From an uncultured Oscillospiraceae bacterium (GTDB lineage: Bacteria > Bacillota > Clostridia > Oscillospirales > Oscillospiraceae), in contig CAKTNS010000020.1 in assembly GCA_934589225.1 (NCBI GenBank), positions 1-45,951 of the forward strand: a DNA stretch of 45,951 bases, read 5' to 3'. A program made the position numbers and the translations under genes. The notes beneath the pieces were generated by a model. The model was not told where the DNA came from. It ran no database searches and saw only the letters and a list, made by a program, of their open reading frames with translations. Below are positions 15,985-23,435 of the stretch, in pieces. Every line of letters starts with the position of its first letter. The first letter of the stretch is position 1.

Positions 15985-16812
15985 TTAAGTAAAGGGGTTG
16001 TAAAATCTTCCGCCGTTTAAGGCCGTCAGCAGGAAGGACAGGGCCATAAGCCCCAGGCAGATGCCCATGGAGAGCTTGTCCCAGCGGGTGAAGGGCCGGG
16101 CGGCGTACCAGGTGCGCTTGTCCTTTTTGCCGAAGCCCCGGAGCTCCATGGCATTGGAAATGGTCTCGATACGCTCCATAGAGCTGAGCACCAGGGGCAC
16201 CAGAATGGCGCTGGCGGCTTTCAGCCGCTTGGTGAGGCTGACCTTTTTGCTCATTTCCACACCCCGGGCCTGCTGGGCCTGAGAGATCTCCCGGAACTCC
16301 CGCTGAATGTCCGGGATATACCGCAGGGCCAAAGACACGGAGTAGCTGATGCGGTAGCTGACCCCGATCTTATTCAGGGAGGCGGCAAATTCCGAAGGGT
16401 TGGTGGTGCAGACGAACAGCAGCACAATGGGAATGGTGCAGGCGTTTTTCAGCACCACATTCAGGTGGTAGTATAGCTGCTCCGCCGTCAGGGTATAGGG
16501 CCCGGCGATGTGGAGAAGGGGCGTGGTGCTGCCGTAGAGCTTGGGGCCGTGGTTGGGGCTGAACAGGAAAATCAGGATGTTATTCATCAGAATGTACACC
16601 AGCATCAGCCCCACCACAAAGGACACATCCTTGAGCTTTAGCTGGGCCTTGTGGAACAGGTAAAAGGCCAGCACCGTCAGGGCCAGCAGCAAGGGGGTAT
16701 AGAAGCTGGTCATGGCCGCCACGCTCCAGGAAAGCAAGCACACCAGCTTGCTGGCACCGGTCAGGGCGTGGATGGGAGAGGGCCGGTCGATGTAGTTAAA
16801 AAGATTGGTCAT
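15985..16812 (-). CDS. ecfT: Energy-coupling factor transporter transmembrane protein EcfT
   Basis: A 275-residue membrane protein joining the ECF ATPases to the substrate-binding S component. It begins MTNLFNYIDRPSPIHALTGASKLV (typical EcfT N-terminus), has five to six membrane helices, and carries the two cytoplasmic coupling motifs: SQAQQARG and NAMELRGFG, each with the essential Ala-Arg-Gly-type core. Its start overlaps the stop of the ATPase gene by 4 bp. The S component at 19223 is the obvious partner but is separated by the repeat island. A terminator follows. Confidence 0.94.
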   Translation of the reverse strand: MTNLFNYIDRPSPIHALTGASKLVCLLSWSVAAMTSFYTPLLLALTVLAFYLFHKAQLKLKDVSFVVGLMLVYILMNNILIFLFSPNHGPKLYGSTTPLLHIAGPYTLTAEQLYYHLNVVLKNACTIPIVLLFVCTTNPSEFAASLNKIGVSYRISYSVSLALRYIPDIQREFREISQAQQARGVEMSKKVSLTKRLKAASAILVPLVLSSMERIETISNAMELRGFGKKDKRTWYAARPFTRWDKLSMGICLGLMALSFLLTALNGGRFYNPFT

Positions 16813-18521
16813 AGTCTTCGTCCCTCCCGGTCCCGGGCAATGAAGCGGCGGGTAAATTCCTCCGGCCGGTCAATGCCGCACAGGGCCGCCAGATGGTACA
16901 GGGAAGTTTCCTTCAGGTTGGCCCGGGCTACGATGTCCGGACTGTTCAGCACCTGGGCCGCGGAGGCATCCGCCAGAATGGCCCCGTCGTGGAAGACGAT
17001 GGCCCGGGGGGTGTATTCCAGCATCAGGTGCATGTCGTGGGTGATGAGCACCACGGTGGTGCCCGATTGGTTCAGCTCCCGCAAAAAGTCCATGATCTGG
17101 GTATAGTGGGCCAGGTCCTGTCCTGCGGTGGGCTCGTCCAAAAGGATCATTTCCGGCTCCAATACCAGAATGGAGGCGATGGTCACCCGCTTTTTCTGGC
17201 CGTAGCTGAGGGCGGATACGGGCCAGTTCCGGAAGGGATACAGTCCGCAGGTTCGCAGAGCCGCCTCCACCCGGAGCCTTACCTGGTCCTCCGGTACCTT
17301 CCGGTTCCGCAGGCCCAGGGCCACCTCGTCAAAAATCTGGGTCTTGGAGATCATCTGGTTGGGGTTTTGCATGACGTAGCCGATGAGGTCCGCCCGCTCT
17401 TTGATGCTCAGAGCCGTTAAATCCCGGCCTTCCATGGAAAGCGCGCCGCTTTGGGCGGTTTCAAAGCCGCAGAGCACCTTGGAGAAGGTGGATTTGCCCG
17501 CTCCGTTGGTGCCCACGATGCTGACCATCTCCCCCTTGCGGATGGAGGTAGAGATGTTTTTCAGCACCGGGCGGCCGGGATGATAGGAAAAGCACAGGTT
17601 TTCTACATTCAAAAGTTCCGACTTTTCCGCTTCCTGCCCGGGCTCCGGCAGCCGGTGGTACCACTGGACCACCTGGTCCTTCTGCTCCGGGGAAAGGGTC
17701 AATTCCGGCAGAAAGGCCGGGTGGTTTTCCTTGGTAAGGGTAACTCCGGCGTATTTTAGAGCCGTGACGTACAGGGGCTCCCGGATGCCGCTGCGGGGGA
17801 GCAGGTCCGAACACAGCAGGGTATCCGGGTCGCCGTCATAGAGGATGCGGCCCTCGCCCATGAGGACGATGCGGTCCACCTTCCGGTGGAGCACATCCTC
17901 CAGCCGGTGCTCGATGATGATGACGGCACAGCCGGTTTTCTTCTGAATTTCGTCGATGAGCTCCACGGCCTTTTTCCCCGTGGCCGGGTCCAGGTTGGCA
18001 AGGGGCTCGTCAAACAGCAGCACATCTACGCCGCTGACCATGACACCGCCCAGGGCCACCCGCTGCTTCTGGCCGCCGGAAATCTCCTGGGGGGCATTGC
18101 CCAGAACCTTTTCCACGTTCACCACCTGGGCGATCTCCGAGACCAGCTTTTTCATTTGGTCCTGGGGCATTTCATCGTTTTCCAGGGCAAAGGCCAGGTC
18201 CTCCGCCACCGTCAGGCCGATGAACTGACCGTCAGAGTCCTGCAAAACCGTCCCCACCACCTGGGACAGGTCAAAGAGGCCCATTTGTTTGGCGTCTTTG
18301 CCCCCCACGGTCAAGGTACCCGTAGAGCGGCCGGGGTAGGAATTGGGGATCAGGCCGTTGATGCAATGGGCCAGGGTGGATTTGCCGCAGCCCGAGGGCC
18401 CGGCGATCAGTACCTTTTCGCCCTTGGAAATGGTCAGGTCAATATCATACAGCGTGGGCTCCGCCTGGGCGGTATATTGAAAGCCAAAGTGCGCAAAGGA
18501 AATAATGGGTTGGTTTTCCAC
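16809..18521 (-). CDS. Fused energy-coupling factor ABC ATPase (two nucleotide-binding domains, YkoD-like)
   Basis: A 570-residue protein with two complete ABC ATPase domains that power vitamin or metabolite uptake. Domain 1: Walker A GPSGCGKST at 41-49, signature EISGGQKQRVALGG, Walker B VLLFDEPLANLDP. A linker of about 60 residues (DUF3744-like, ELTLSPEQKDQVVQWYHRLP) follows. Domain 2: Walker A GTNGAGKST near 340, signature ALSYGQKKRVTIAS, Walker B MILLDEPTAGQD. The start is the GTG at 18521: AAAGGAGG lies 7 nt upstream. A longer frame to 18629 reads into heptamer repeats and is rejected. EcfT overlaps by 4 bp. No promoter is evident directly upstream, where the repeat island begins. Confidence 0.93.
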   Translation of the reverse strand: MENQPIISFAHFGFQYTAQAEPTLYDIDLTISKGEKVLIAGPSGCGKSTLAHCINGLIPNSYPGRSTGTLTVGGKDAKQMGLFDLSQVVGTVLQDSDGQFIGLTVAEDLAFALENDEMPQDQMKKLVSEIAQVVNVEKVLGNAPQEISGGQKQRVALGGVMVSGVDVLLFDEPLANLDPATGKKAVELIDEIQKKTGCAVIIIEHRLEDVLHRKVDRIVLMGEGRILYDGDPDTLLCSDLLPRSGIREPLYVTALKYAGVTLTKENHPAFLPELTLSPEQKDQVVQWYHRLPEPGQEAEKSELLNVENLCFSYHPGRPVLKNISTSIRKGEMVSIVGTNGAGKSTFSKVLCGFETAQSGALSMEGRDLTALSIKERADLIGYVMQNPNQMISKTQIFDEVALGLRNRKVPEDQVRLRVEAALRTCGLYPFRNWPVSALSYGQKKRVTIASILVLEPEMILLDEPTAGQDLAHYTQIMDFLRELNQSGTTVVLITHDMHLMLEYTPRAIVFHDGAILADASAAQVLNSPDIVARANLKETSLYHLAALCGIDRPEEFTRRFIARDREGRRL

Positions 18522-18597
18522 CAGAAAACCTCCTTTCCAAAGTTCCATCCGCCAAAGGGAAGGGGCCTTCCCTCTCGCGGACGGAGCGTTGAAGCAG

Positions 18598-18647
18598 TTG
18601 GCAGTGGACAGTGGACAGTTTTTTGCCAATTGACAATGGACAATTTT
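18598..18647. repeat. Bipartite heptamer array 3
   Basis: Degenerate TTGACAG-type units (TTGGCAG, TGGACAG twice), a TTTTTTGCC joint, then TTGACAA-type units (one TGGACAA), followed by TTTTTGGGGGGACGGACGTTT, the same tail that follows array 6. Confidence 0.85.
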
Positions 18648-19210
18648 TGGGGGGACGGACGTTTCGGGTATTGCGCCGTATCATCAAACGGTACCGCAAT
18701 GGACGGGCATGTAGGGGCGGCAATCTGCCGCCCGCCACGTTTCGGGTATTGAGCCGTATCGAAAAATTGGTATTACGTTGGATGAAGCCGGTGTAGGGGC
18801 GGCAATCTGCCGCCATCCGGCGTAAGCCGGAGTCGTTGTATGTATTGTGTGGTACCGTTCACCCGCACAGGTTGTATCCGCAACGTAGCGGGCGGCAGAT
18901 TGCCGCCCCTACATGCACATCGGTAAATGGTACCGTTCAACCGCACGGGTTATATTCGGAACGTATTTGATTCGCTGCGCGGAGCACCACCCCTACAGGC
19001 GCGGTACCTCTGCGCCCATTGTTCCTACAATGCGCAACGCTGTGCCGCCCCTTGCCTCTCCCTTTGGGAGAGGTGGCCGAGCGTAAGCGAGGACGGAGAG
19101 GGTCCACGTTGATGATACCAAATGACGTTATCATTCACCAAACGCTGCAAGGCCCTCTCAGTCTCGGCTGCGCCGAGCCAGCTCTCCCAGAGGGAGAGCC
19201 AAGGGGCTGC
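18648..19210. repeat. Repeat island 3, inside the ECF locus (no gene)
   Basis: About 560 bp separating the ECF ATPase from the S component. Two tandem units of about 78 bp start with ACGTTTCGGGTATTG at 18659 and 18737 and end in the CGGC-type hairpin head; a reverse head and linker follow at 18840-18912. The last part is a roughly 155-bp inverted pair (19046-19201; arms GCCTCTCCCTTTGGGAGAGG and CTCTCCCAGAGGGAGAGCC). The phrase TCTGCGCCCATTGTTCCTAC recurs at 19011. No credible coding frame. Confidence 0.83.
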
Positions 19211-19222
19211 GCCCTTTTGTTT

Positions 19223-19771
19223 TTACTCCTTGGTCAGGCTGCCGGCCTTTGTCTTGGTGGAGGCGTAGGCCACGCACAGAAGGCTTCCTACGATGGCGGT
19301 GGTGACGGCGTTGGCAACACCGGCAAGCAGGCCCTGGGCCAGGAGCTTGTCCCAGGGCTCGCCCATCATGTAAACGTCCAGGACAGGGGCCACCAGGAAC
19401 CAGCACAGGAGGTTGGAGACCACCTGGGCAATGTTGAACTTTACCAGGCCCTTCTTGCCCATATCGGCTTCGTCCATCTTGAGAACCTTGGTGCTCAGGC
19501 CCATCAGCAGACCGAACACGCCGGAAGCAATGACCCAGCTCCACCAGATGCCCCAGCCGTAGCTGAAGTCAATGAGGGCGTGGCCGATGAGGCCCACAAG
19601 AGCACCGGCCACAGGGCCATAGACCACAGCCATGAAGGCCAGAAGGCCATACTGGGTGGCGATATTGGTGTTGGGCACCGGGCTGGGAATGGCCACGAAC
19701 CGGCCCAGCACAAAGAACAGCGCCGCGCCGATGCCGATGGCAACGATGGTTTTGACAGAGAACTTCTTCAT
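19223..19771 (-). CDS. ECF transporter S component (substrate-binding membrane subunit)
   Basis: A 182-residue membrane protein with five to six helices: MKKFSVKTIVAIGIGAALFFVLGRFV, then PVPNTNIATQYGLLAFMAVVYGPVAGALVGLIGHALIDF, a GWGIWWSWVIASGVFGLLMGL helix, and a C-terminal pair. The N-terminal AIGIGAALFFVLGRF pattern with alanines facing EcfT is typical of S components; the family resembles the UPF0397 group found with double ECF ATPases. GGAGG precedes the ATG at 19771. The gene directly upstream (64 bp) encodes a SAM hydrolase, hinting at adenosine, methionine or a related metabolite as substrate. That is inference; the family is often labelled riboflavin-type without proof. Confidence 0.85.
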   Translation of the reverse strand: MKKFSVKTIVAIGIGAALFFVLGRFVAIPSPVPNTNIATQYGLLAFMAVVYGPVAGALVGLIGHALIDFSYGWGIWWSWVIASGVFGLLMGLSTKVLKMDEADMGKKGLVKFNIAQVVSNLLCWFLVAPVLDVYMMGEPWDKLLAQGLLAGVANAVTTAIVGSLLCVAYASTKTKAGSLTKE

Positions 19772-19835
19772 AATTCTACCTCCATAAAATATATCGTTCA
19801 CATCCAAAGATGGGAAACGCGGGATGACGCAGGCC

Positions 19836-20678
19836 TTACATCTTAAAAACCTCCATGCGGATGCGCCAGGAATTGCCGGTGCCAATGTTGTAGGCCCGGG
19901 CAAAGGAGCCCTGATTGATGGCCACGGCCATGCAGTCCAGGCTGTTGACATAGGCCAGGGCCTCGCCGATGTACACGTCCGCAAAGCTCTTGGCATAGAG
20001 AATGATGTTGCGGTACACCGTCCGGGTGTCGTTTTCAATGGTGATGCTCAGCCGGTCCCCATACTGGGCCCCGGTCTTCAGGAACAGCTCCCGGGGAATA
20101 TTGGTCCACAGAGAGCCGAAGCGCACGTCCAGCACGTCCACCGTGCCGCAGGCCGCCTTGCCGTCCAAATAGGGCTCCACCACAGGCAGCTGGGTCAGGC
20201 TCTCCGGGGAAATTTCCGGGCCCACCTCCTGGAAGGAAATCACACCGGCGGCAAGCCGGGCCCCGGTGTAGGCGTAAACGTCCCGGCCGTGGAAGGTGTA
20301 GCTCTCGCCGGAATTGGGCAGGCGGTTCACCTTTTCGTCGATTTGCCGGACTTCCGTCACACCGTCCAGGCGGAGAATGTGGGTCAGGGTGCCGTTGTCC
20401 GGGGTGACCACATATTTTCCGGACCGGGTTTTGGCCACCACGCTGCGGCGGTCGGTGCCCACCCCCGGGTCTACCACGGAGACAAACACCGTGTCCTCCG
20501 GCCAATAGGAAATGGTCTGGATCAGCCGATAGCTGGCTTCCCAGATGGAATAGGGCGTAATATCATGGGTCAGGTCGTGGATTTTGAGCTCCGGGCTGAC
20601 GCAGTAAGCAACGCCGTACATGGCGCTGACCGCGCCGTCTACCAGGCCAAAATCAGACTGAAATACCAAAGGCTTCAT
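19836..20678 (-). CDS. S-adenosyl-L-methionine hydrolase (adenosine-forming), DUF62 family
   Basis: A 280-residue cytosolic enzyme of the fluorinase/DUF62 fold that splits SAM with hydroxide into adenosine and methionine. Seen: N-terminal QSDFG (D9), the ligand-binding HDLTHDI, the VDPGVGTDRR block, TPDNGTLTHIL and TFHGRDVYAYTGA. The hydroxide-activating triad known for the family is present as Asp70, Arg77 and His130. Fluorinase-specific insertions are not evident. The start at 20678 follows AGGAGG; a longer frame lacks a site and overlaps the promoter. It is the first gene of a transcript continuing into the ECF S component. The leader is only about 22 nt, leaving no room for a riboswitch. 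Confidence 0.92.
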   Translation of the reverse strand: MKPLVFQSDFGLVDGAVSAMYGVAYCVSPELKIHDLTHDITPYSIWEASYRLIQTISYWPEDTVFVSVVDPGVGTDRRSVVAKTRSGKYVVTPDNGTLTHILRLDGVTEVRQIDEKVNRLPNSGESYTFHGRDVYAYTGARLAAGVISFQEVGPEISPESLTQLPVVEPYLDGKAACGTVDVLDVRFGSLWTNIPRELFLKTGAQYGDRLSITIENDTRTVYRNIILYAKSFADVYIGEALAYVNSLDCMAVAINQGSFARAYNIGTGNSWRIRMEVFKM

Positions 20679-20706
20679 AAAAAATTCCTCCTTCTTCGCA
20701 GTGTCT

Positions 20707-20735
20707 ATCATAGCCCAGGACCTGCCAAAAGTCAA
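20707..20735 (-). promoter_or_regulatory. Promoter of the SAM hydrolase/ECF S-component operon
   Basis: Read on the - strand: TTGACT (20735-20730), 17-bp spacer, TATGAT (20712-20707). Its -35 box is 20 bp from the -35 box of the divergent BilS promoter. Confidence 0.85.
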
Positions 20736-20755
20736 CGTGTTTTCGCCAAAAAGGG

Positions 20756-20784
20756 TTGACAGTCCCCTTTCCCGGGGCTATATT
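20756..20784 (+). promoter_or_regulatory. Promoter of bilS
   Basis: TTGACA (20756-20761), 17-bp spacer, TATATT (20779-20784), 41 bp before the bilS start. Confidence 0.87.
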
Positions 20785-20824
20785 TGTTCCATATCAGTAT
20801 TCTCAAATCAAAGGAGACGATCCC

Positions 20825-21331
20825 ATGGATCAAGAACGCTGTTCCATTATCTTTTCCAGTGCCACCGGCAATACAAAGCTGCTGGCCGAAACCCTTCACG
20901 GTGCCCTGCCCCTGGAACAGTGCGCCTATTTTGGCCCCTGGAACCGGGAAATCCCGGAGACCCCGGTGGTCTACGTGGGCTTCTGGACCGACAAAGGGAA
21001 CGCAGACCCCGACACTCTGGCGCTACTGAAAGAGCTGCGGAACAAAAAGGTCTTTCTCTTCGGCACCGCAGGCTTCGGGGAAAGCCCGGCCTATTTTGAA
21101 AAGGTACTCTGCGCCGTCCGGGCCGCCCTGGATGACAGCAACCAGATTCTCGGAACATTTATGTGCCAGGGCAAAATGCCCCAGGCCGTGAAGGACCGGT
21201 ACCTCCGAATGAAAGCCCAGCCGGAGCACCCCGCAAACATCGACGCCCTCATCGCAAACTTTGACCGCGCCCTGTCCCACCCGGATGAAGCGGATCTGGA
21301 ACGGCTGCGGCAAACGGTGCGGGCCCTCTGA
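20825..21331 (+). CDS. bilS: Flavodoxin-like protein BilS
   Basis: A 168-residue flavodoxin-fold protein. FMN phosphate loop: IIFSSATGNTKLLAETLHGAL. The diagnostic middle reads YVGFWTDKGNADPDTLALLKELRNKKVFLFGTAGFGESPAYFEKVL, followed by GTFMCQGKMPQAVKDRYLRM, the pattern I associate with BilS, the flavodoxin-type accessory of bilirubin reductase BilR in gut Firmicutes. AAAGGAGA precedes the ATG at 20825. No bilR or bilT homologue lies in the window, so it is an orphan here, with its own promoter and terminator, divergent from the SAM hydrolase gene. It may supply electrons to an unlinked reductase; the partner is unknown. Another flavodoxin-4-type electron carrier is the alternative. Confidence 0.75.
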   Translation: MDQERCSIIFSSATGNTKLLAETLHGALPLEQCAYFGPWNREIPETPVVYVGFWTDKGNADPDTLALLKELRNKKVFLFGTAGFGESPAYFEKVLCAVRAALDDSNQILGTFMCQGKMPQAVKDRYLRMKAQPEHPANIDALIANFDRALSHPDEADLERLRQTVRAL

Positions 21332-21364
21332 CCCCAGCACCCCCCCGACACCCCCAGAACACAA

Positions 21365-21412
21365 ACCGCCAGCGGTCCCCTCTTTTTCGGAGAGTCCGCT
21401 GGCGGTATTTAT
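21365..21412. terminator. Bidirectional terminator between bilS and the LTA-synthase-like gene
   Basis: Perfect 11-bp stem (21365-21375 with 21396-21406), T-rich on the + side, 5 bp from the stop of the converging - strand gene. Confidence 0.8.
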
Positions 21413-21416
21413 TGAA

Positions 21417-22955
21417 TTAATAGAAGTGTTCCTCGTAGAATATGGAAGTTTTTTGCAGCTGGTCATCCAGCCACTGTCTGCCATATTGCTCTTCCAGGGT
21501 GGGCTCCCAGGAGAACAGGTTGGTCCCCAGGCCCAGCCGGTCTCCCTGGATGGTAAAGCCCATGGAAGCCAGAATGGTGGGGAACAGGTCCATATGGGTA
21601 TACTGCCGCTCTGACGGGTCCGGCATATCCTGGGGCATCTGGGCGTTCAGGAAGCAGGTATAGACCTTTCTTTCTGACATCGGGACTCCATCTACCAAAA
21701 GGGTATCCATTCTGGGGTGGTCCCCCATAATGACGATCACCGTATCCTCATAGAAGCTCTGCTCCTGGCACCACCGCACAAACTCCACAGCCTGCCGGTC
21801 TGCGCACTCCACAATAGAGGCCAGGGGAACCGGATATTTGTCCTTTTCGCACAGCTGGCACAGATAGCCGTCAGGGAAATGGGTGTCCACCGTCAGAAGG
21901 GTCAGATTAAAGGGCGCATCGGAAGCTGACAGCTCCAACAGCTGCTTTTTGGCGATCTCATAAAGCTTTGCGTCCTCCAATCCCCACCAGACATTGTATC
22001 CCTGGGGTATATCTCCGTTTTGGAGGGCGGTGTTGTAATCGTAAATTTCATAATCACCGTGTTGCTGGAAGTAGGTCCGCCGTCCCCCAAAGGTGGCACT
22101 GGAGCCGCAGAGAAATTCCTGGCGATAGCCCTTCTGCTGCAGCACCGTGCCCAGGGTCTCCAAGCCCGGGGCGAACTGGGTACTGACGCCCACCTCGGTG
22201 GCGTCGGACTTGGGAAAGCTGAAGGGCACCCCGGAGGTGGTAGCCATCAGGGCGGCGGAAGTCCAGCCCGTTCCATGTACGTTGTCCATACCACCGAGAC
22301 GCTGCCCCGGCACCGTGCCAAAGGACAGGTTGTCATAGGCCAGTTCCGTAAGCCCCGGCATCAGATCGACCTCCTGGGCGCCGCCGGAGGCAGTATCGGC
22401 GTAGGTGATCTCCATGCTCTCCAGATACAGACAGATCACATTTTTTGTTTTCCCCTGGGACTGAATCTCCACATCGCTGGGAAAAACGTAATAGTCCTCA
22501 TAAATAGTGGACTTGTCCATGCGATTTTTCAGGTAGGCAGTAAAAAACAGGTCCCGTTCAATGGTAAAGCAGGCCAGCACCCACACGCCGATGGGAAACA
22601 GCGCCAGAAAACAGCGGTAGATCCGCTTGCTGGAGATGCTTCTTTTCCATTTTCCAATTTGAAGGCCCAAAGTAAAATGGACCCGGTTCCGGCAGCGGAA
22701 ATAATACAGCAGCCATCCGTAAAGGGCGGAAACACCGCAAAACCAGGGAAGACACTTTTTGAAAGCCCCCGCCGCAATGCCGCTGTTGGCTCCCTCCATG
22801 GGAGAACTGAGGGTAAAAAGGATTTCCGCGATACCTACGTTCAGTTCTTGCAGTTCCCAGATCACCGCCGTCAGCAGGGCCGCACCCAATGTAAAAATCA
22901 ACCAGGCAGCCACGCAGGCCCACAGGGAACGCCGCCGCTTTTTTGTATTATTCAT
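21417..22955 (-). CDS. LTA synthase/phosphoglycerol transferase-like membrane sulfatase-fold enzyme
   Basis: A 512-residue membrane enzyme with four to five N-terminal helices and an extracytoplasmic alkaline-phosphatase-fold domain from about residue 170. Seen: NVICLYLESMEITYAD (metal-binding Glu), HGTGWTSAALMATTSGVPFSFP (region of the catalytic Thr), DTHFPDGY, and VIVIMGDHPRMDTLL (metal-binding Asp-His). This is the set of LtaS/MdoB-type enzymes that transfer glycerol phosphate or ethanolamine phosphate to envelope glycolipids or glycans. LYSSINE-poor, near-normal codon use but a somewhat lower GC than its neighbours. The start overlaps the upstream small membrane gene by 8 bp. The acceptor is not predictable; a decoration enzyme is as likely as a true lipoteichoic acid polymerase. 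Confidence 0.87.
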   Translation of the reverse strand: MNNTKKRRRSLWACVAAWLIFTLGAALLTAVIWELQELNVGIAEILFTLSSPMEGANSGIAAGAFKKCLPWFCGVSALYGWLLYYFRCRNRVHFTLGLQIGKWKRSISSKRIYRCFLALFPIGVWVLACFTIERDLFFTAYLKNRMDKSTIYEDYYVFPSDVEIQSQGKTKNVICLYLESMEITYADTASGGAQEVDLMPGLTELAYDNLSFGTVPGQRLGGMDNVHGTGWTSAALMATTSGVPFSFPKSDATEVGVSTQFAPGLETLGTVLQQKGYRQEFLCGSSATFGGRRTYFQQHGDYEIYDYNTALQNGDIPQGYNVWWGLEDAKLYEIAKKQLLELSASDAPFNLTLLTVDTHFPDGYLCQLCEKDKYPVPLASIVECADRQAVEFVRWCQEQSFYEDTVIVIMGDHPRMDTLLVDGVPMSERKVYTCFLNAQMPQDMPDPSERQYTHMDLFPTILASMGFTIQGDRLGLGTNLFSWEPTLEEQYGRQWLDDQLQKTSIFYEEHFY

Positions 22956-23262
22956 TCTGAAATTCCACGCTTATCTGTATATTTTTCTTCAGCACCGCCA
23001 GCACAAAAGTCACCGCCGCCGACGCCGCCAGAGCGCACAGGCAATACTGAAGGGACCCTGCTGCGATCTGCCGCTGGAGCACCACGGACATCATCCGGGC
23101 CAGCAGCTTTCCGGCGAGGTTTCCGCCCATAAAGGAGAGGCCAAAATACGGCAGGCATTTTACCGGGCTTCCCAATTTCAGCAGTCGGCGGAATGCCTCC
23201 GCCGCCGTCAGCGGCAGCACAAAAACACCGCATATCCAGAAAACGATCATCATATCACTCAT
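22948..23262 (-). CDS. Small hydrophobic membrane protein upstream of the LTA-synthase-like gene
   Basis: A 104-residue protein I do not recognise, with three predicted helices: MSDMMIVFWICGVFVLPLTAAEAF, FGLSFMGGNLAGKLLARMMSVVL and SLQYCLCALAASAAVTFVLAVL. An in-frame ATG at 23280 is rejected because the promoter's -10 box ends at 23288, putting it at or before the transcript start; the ATG at 23262 has AAAGGGG 8 nt upstream. The stop overlaps the next start by 8 bp, so translation is coupled and the protein is probably a partner of the phosphoglycerol-transferase-like enzyme. Function unknown. Confidence 0.72.
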   Translation of the reverse strand: MSDMMIVFWICGVFVLPLTAAEAFRRLLKLGSPVKCLPYFGLSFMGGNLAGKLLARMMSVVLQRQIAAGSLQYCLCALAASAAVTFVLAVLKKNIQISVEFQNE

Positions 23263-23287
23263 GGCAGTTACCCCTTTCATGGAGCAT

Positions 23288-23315
23288 ATTATAGCTTTTT
23301 TGCGAATTTTGTCAA
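23288..23315 (-). promoter_or_regulatory. Near-consensus promoter of the small membrane protein/LTA-synthase-like operon
   Basis: Read on the - strand: TTGACA (23315-23310), 16-bp spacer, TATAAT (23293-23288). Both boxes are perfect consensus, so expression should be strong and constitutive unless repressed. Confidence 0.88.
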
Positions 23316-23435
23316 CACAGGCTCCGGGCGGTCGGTACTTTCCGAAAGAAATACGTCGTTGTTCACATTTTGTCGGTTTTTCTTTTGGGAAAAATGTGGT
23401 AGACTAAAGGTTAATAATGGATAAGGAGCGAACAC

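Noticed and set aside
18522..18629. Longer N-terminus for the double ECF ATPase
   Set aside because: The extra 36 residues are encoded by heptamer repeats, and a strong ribosome site precedes the GTG at 18521.
20679..20735. SAM riboswitch upstream of the SAM hydrolase
   Set aside because: The promoter leaves a leader of only about 22 nt.
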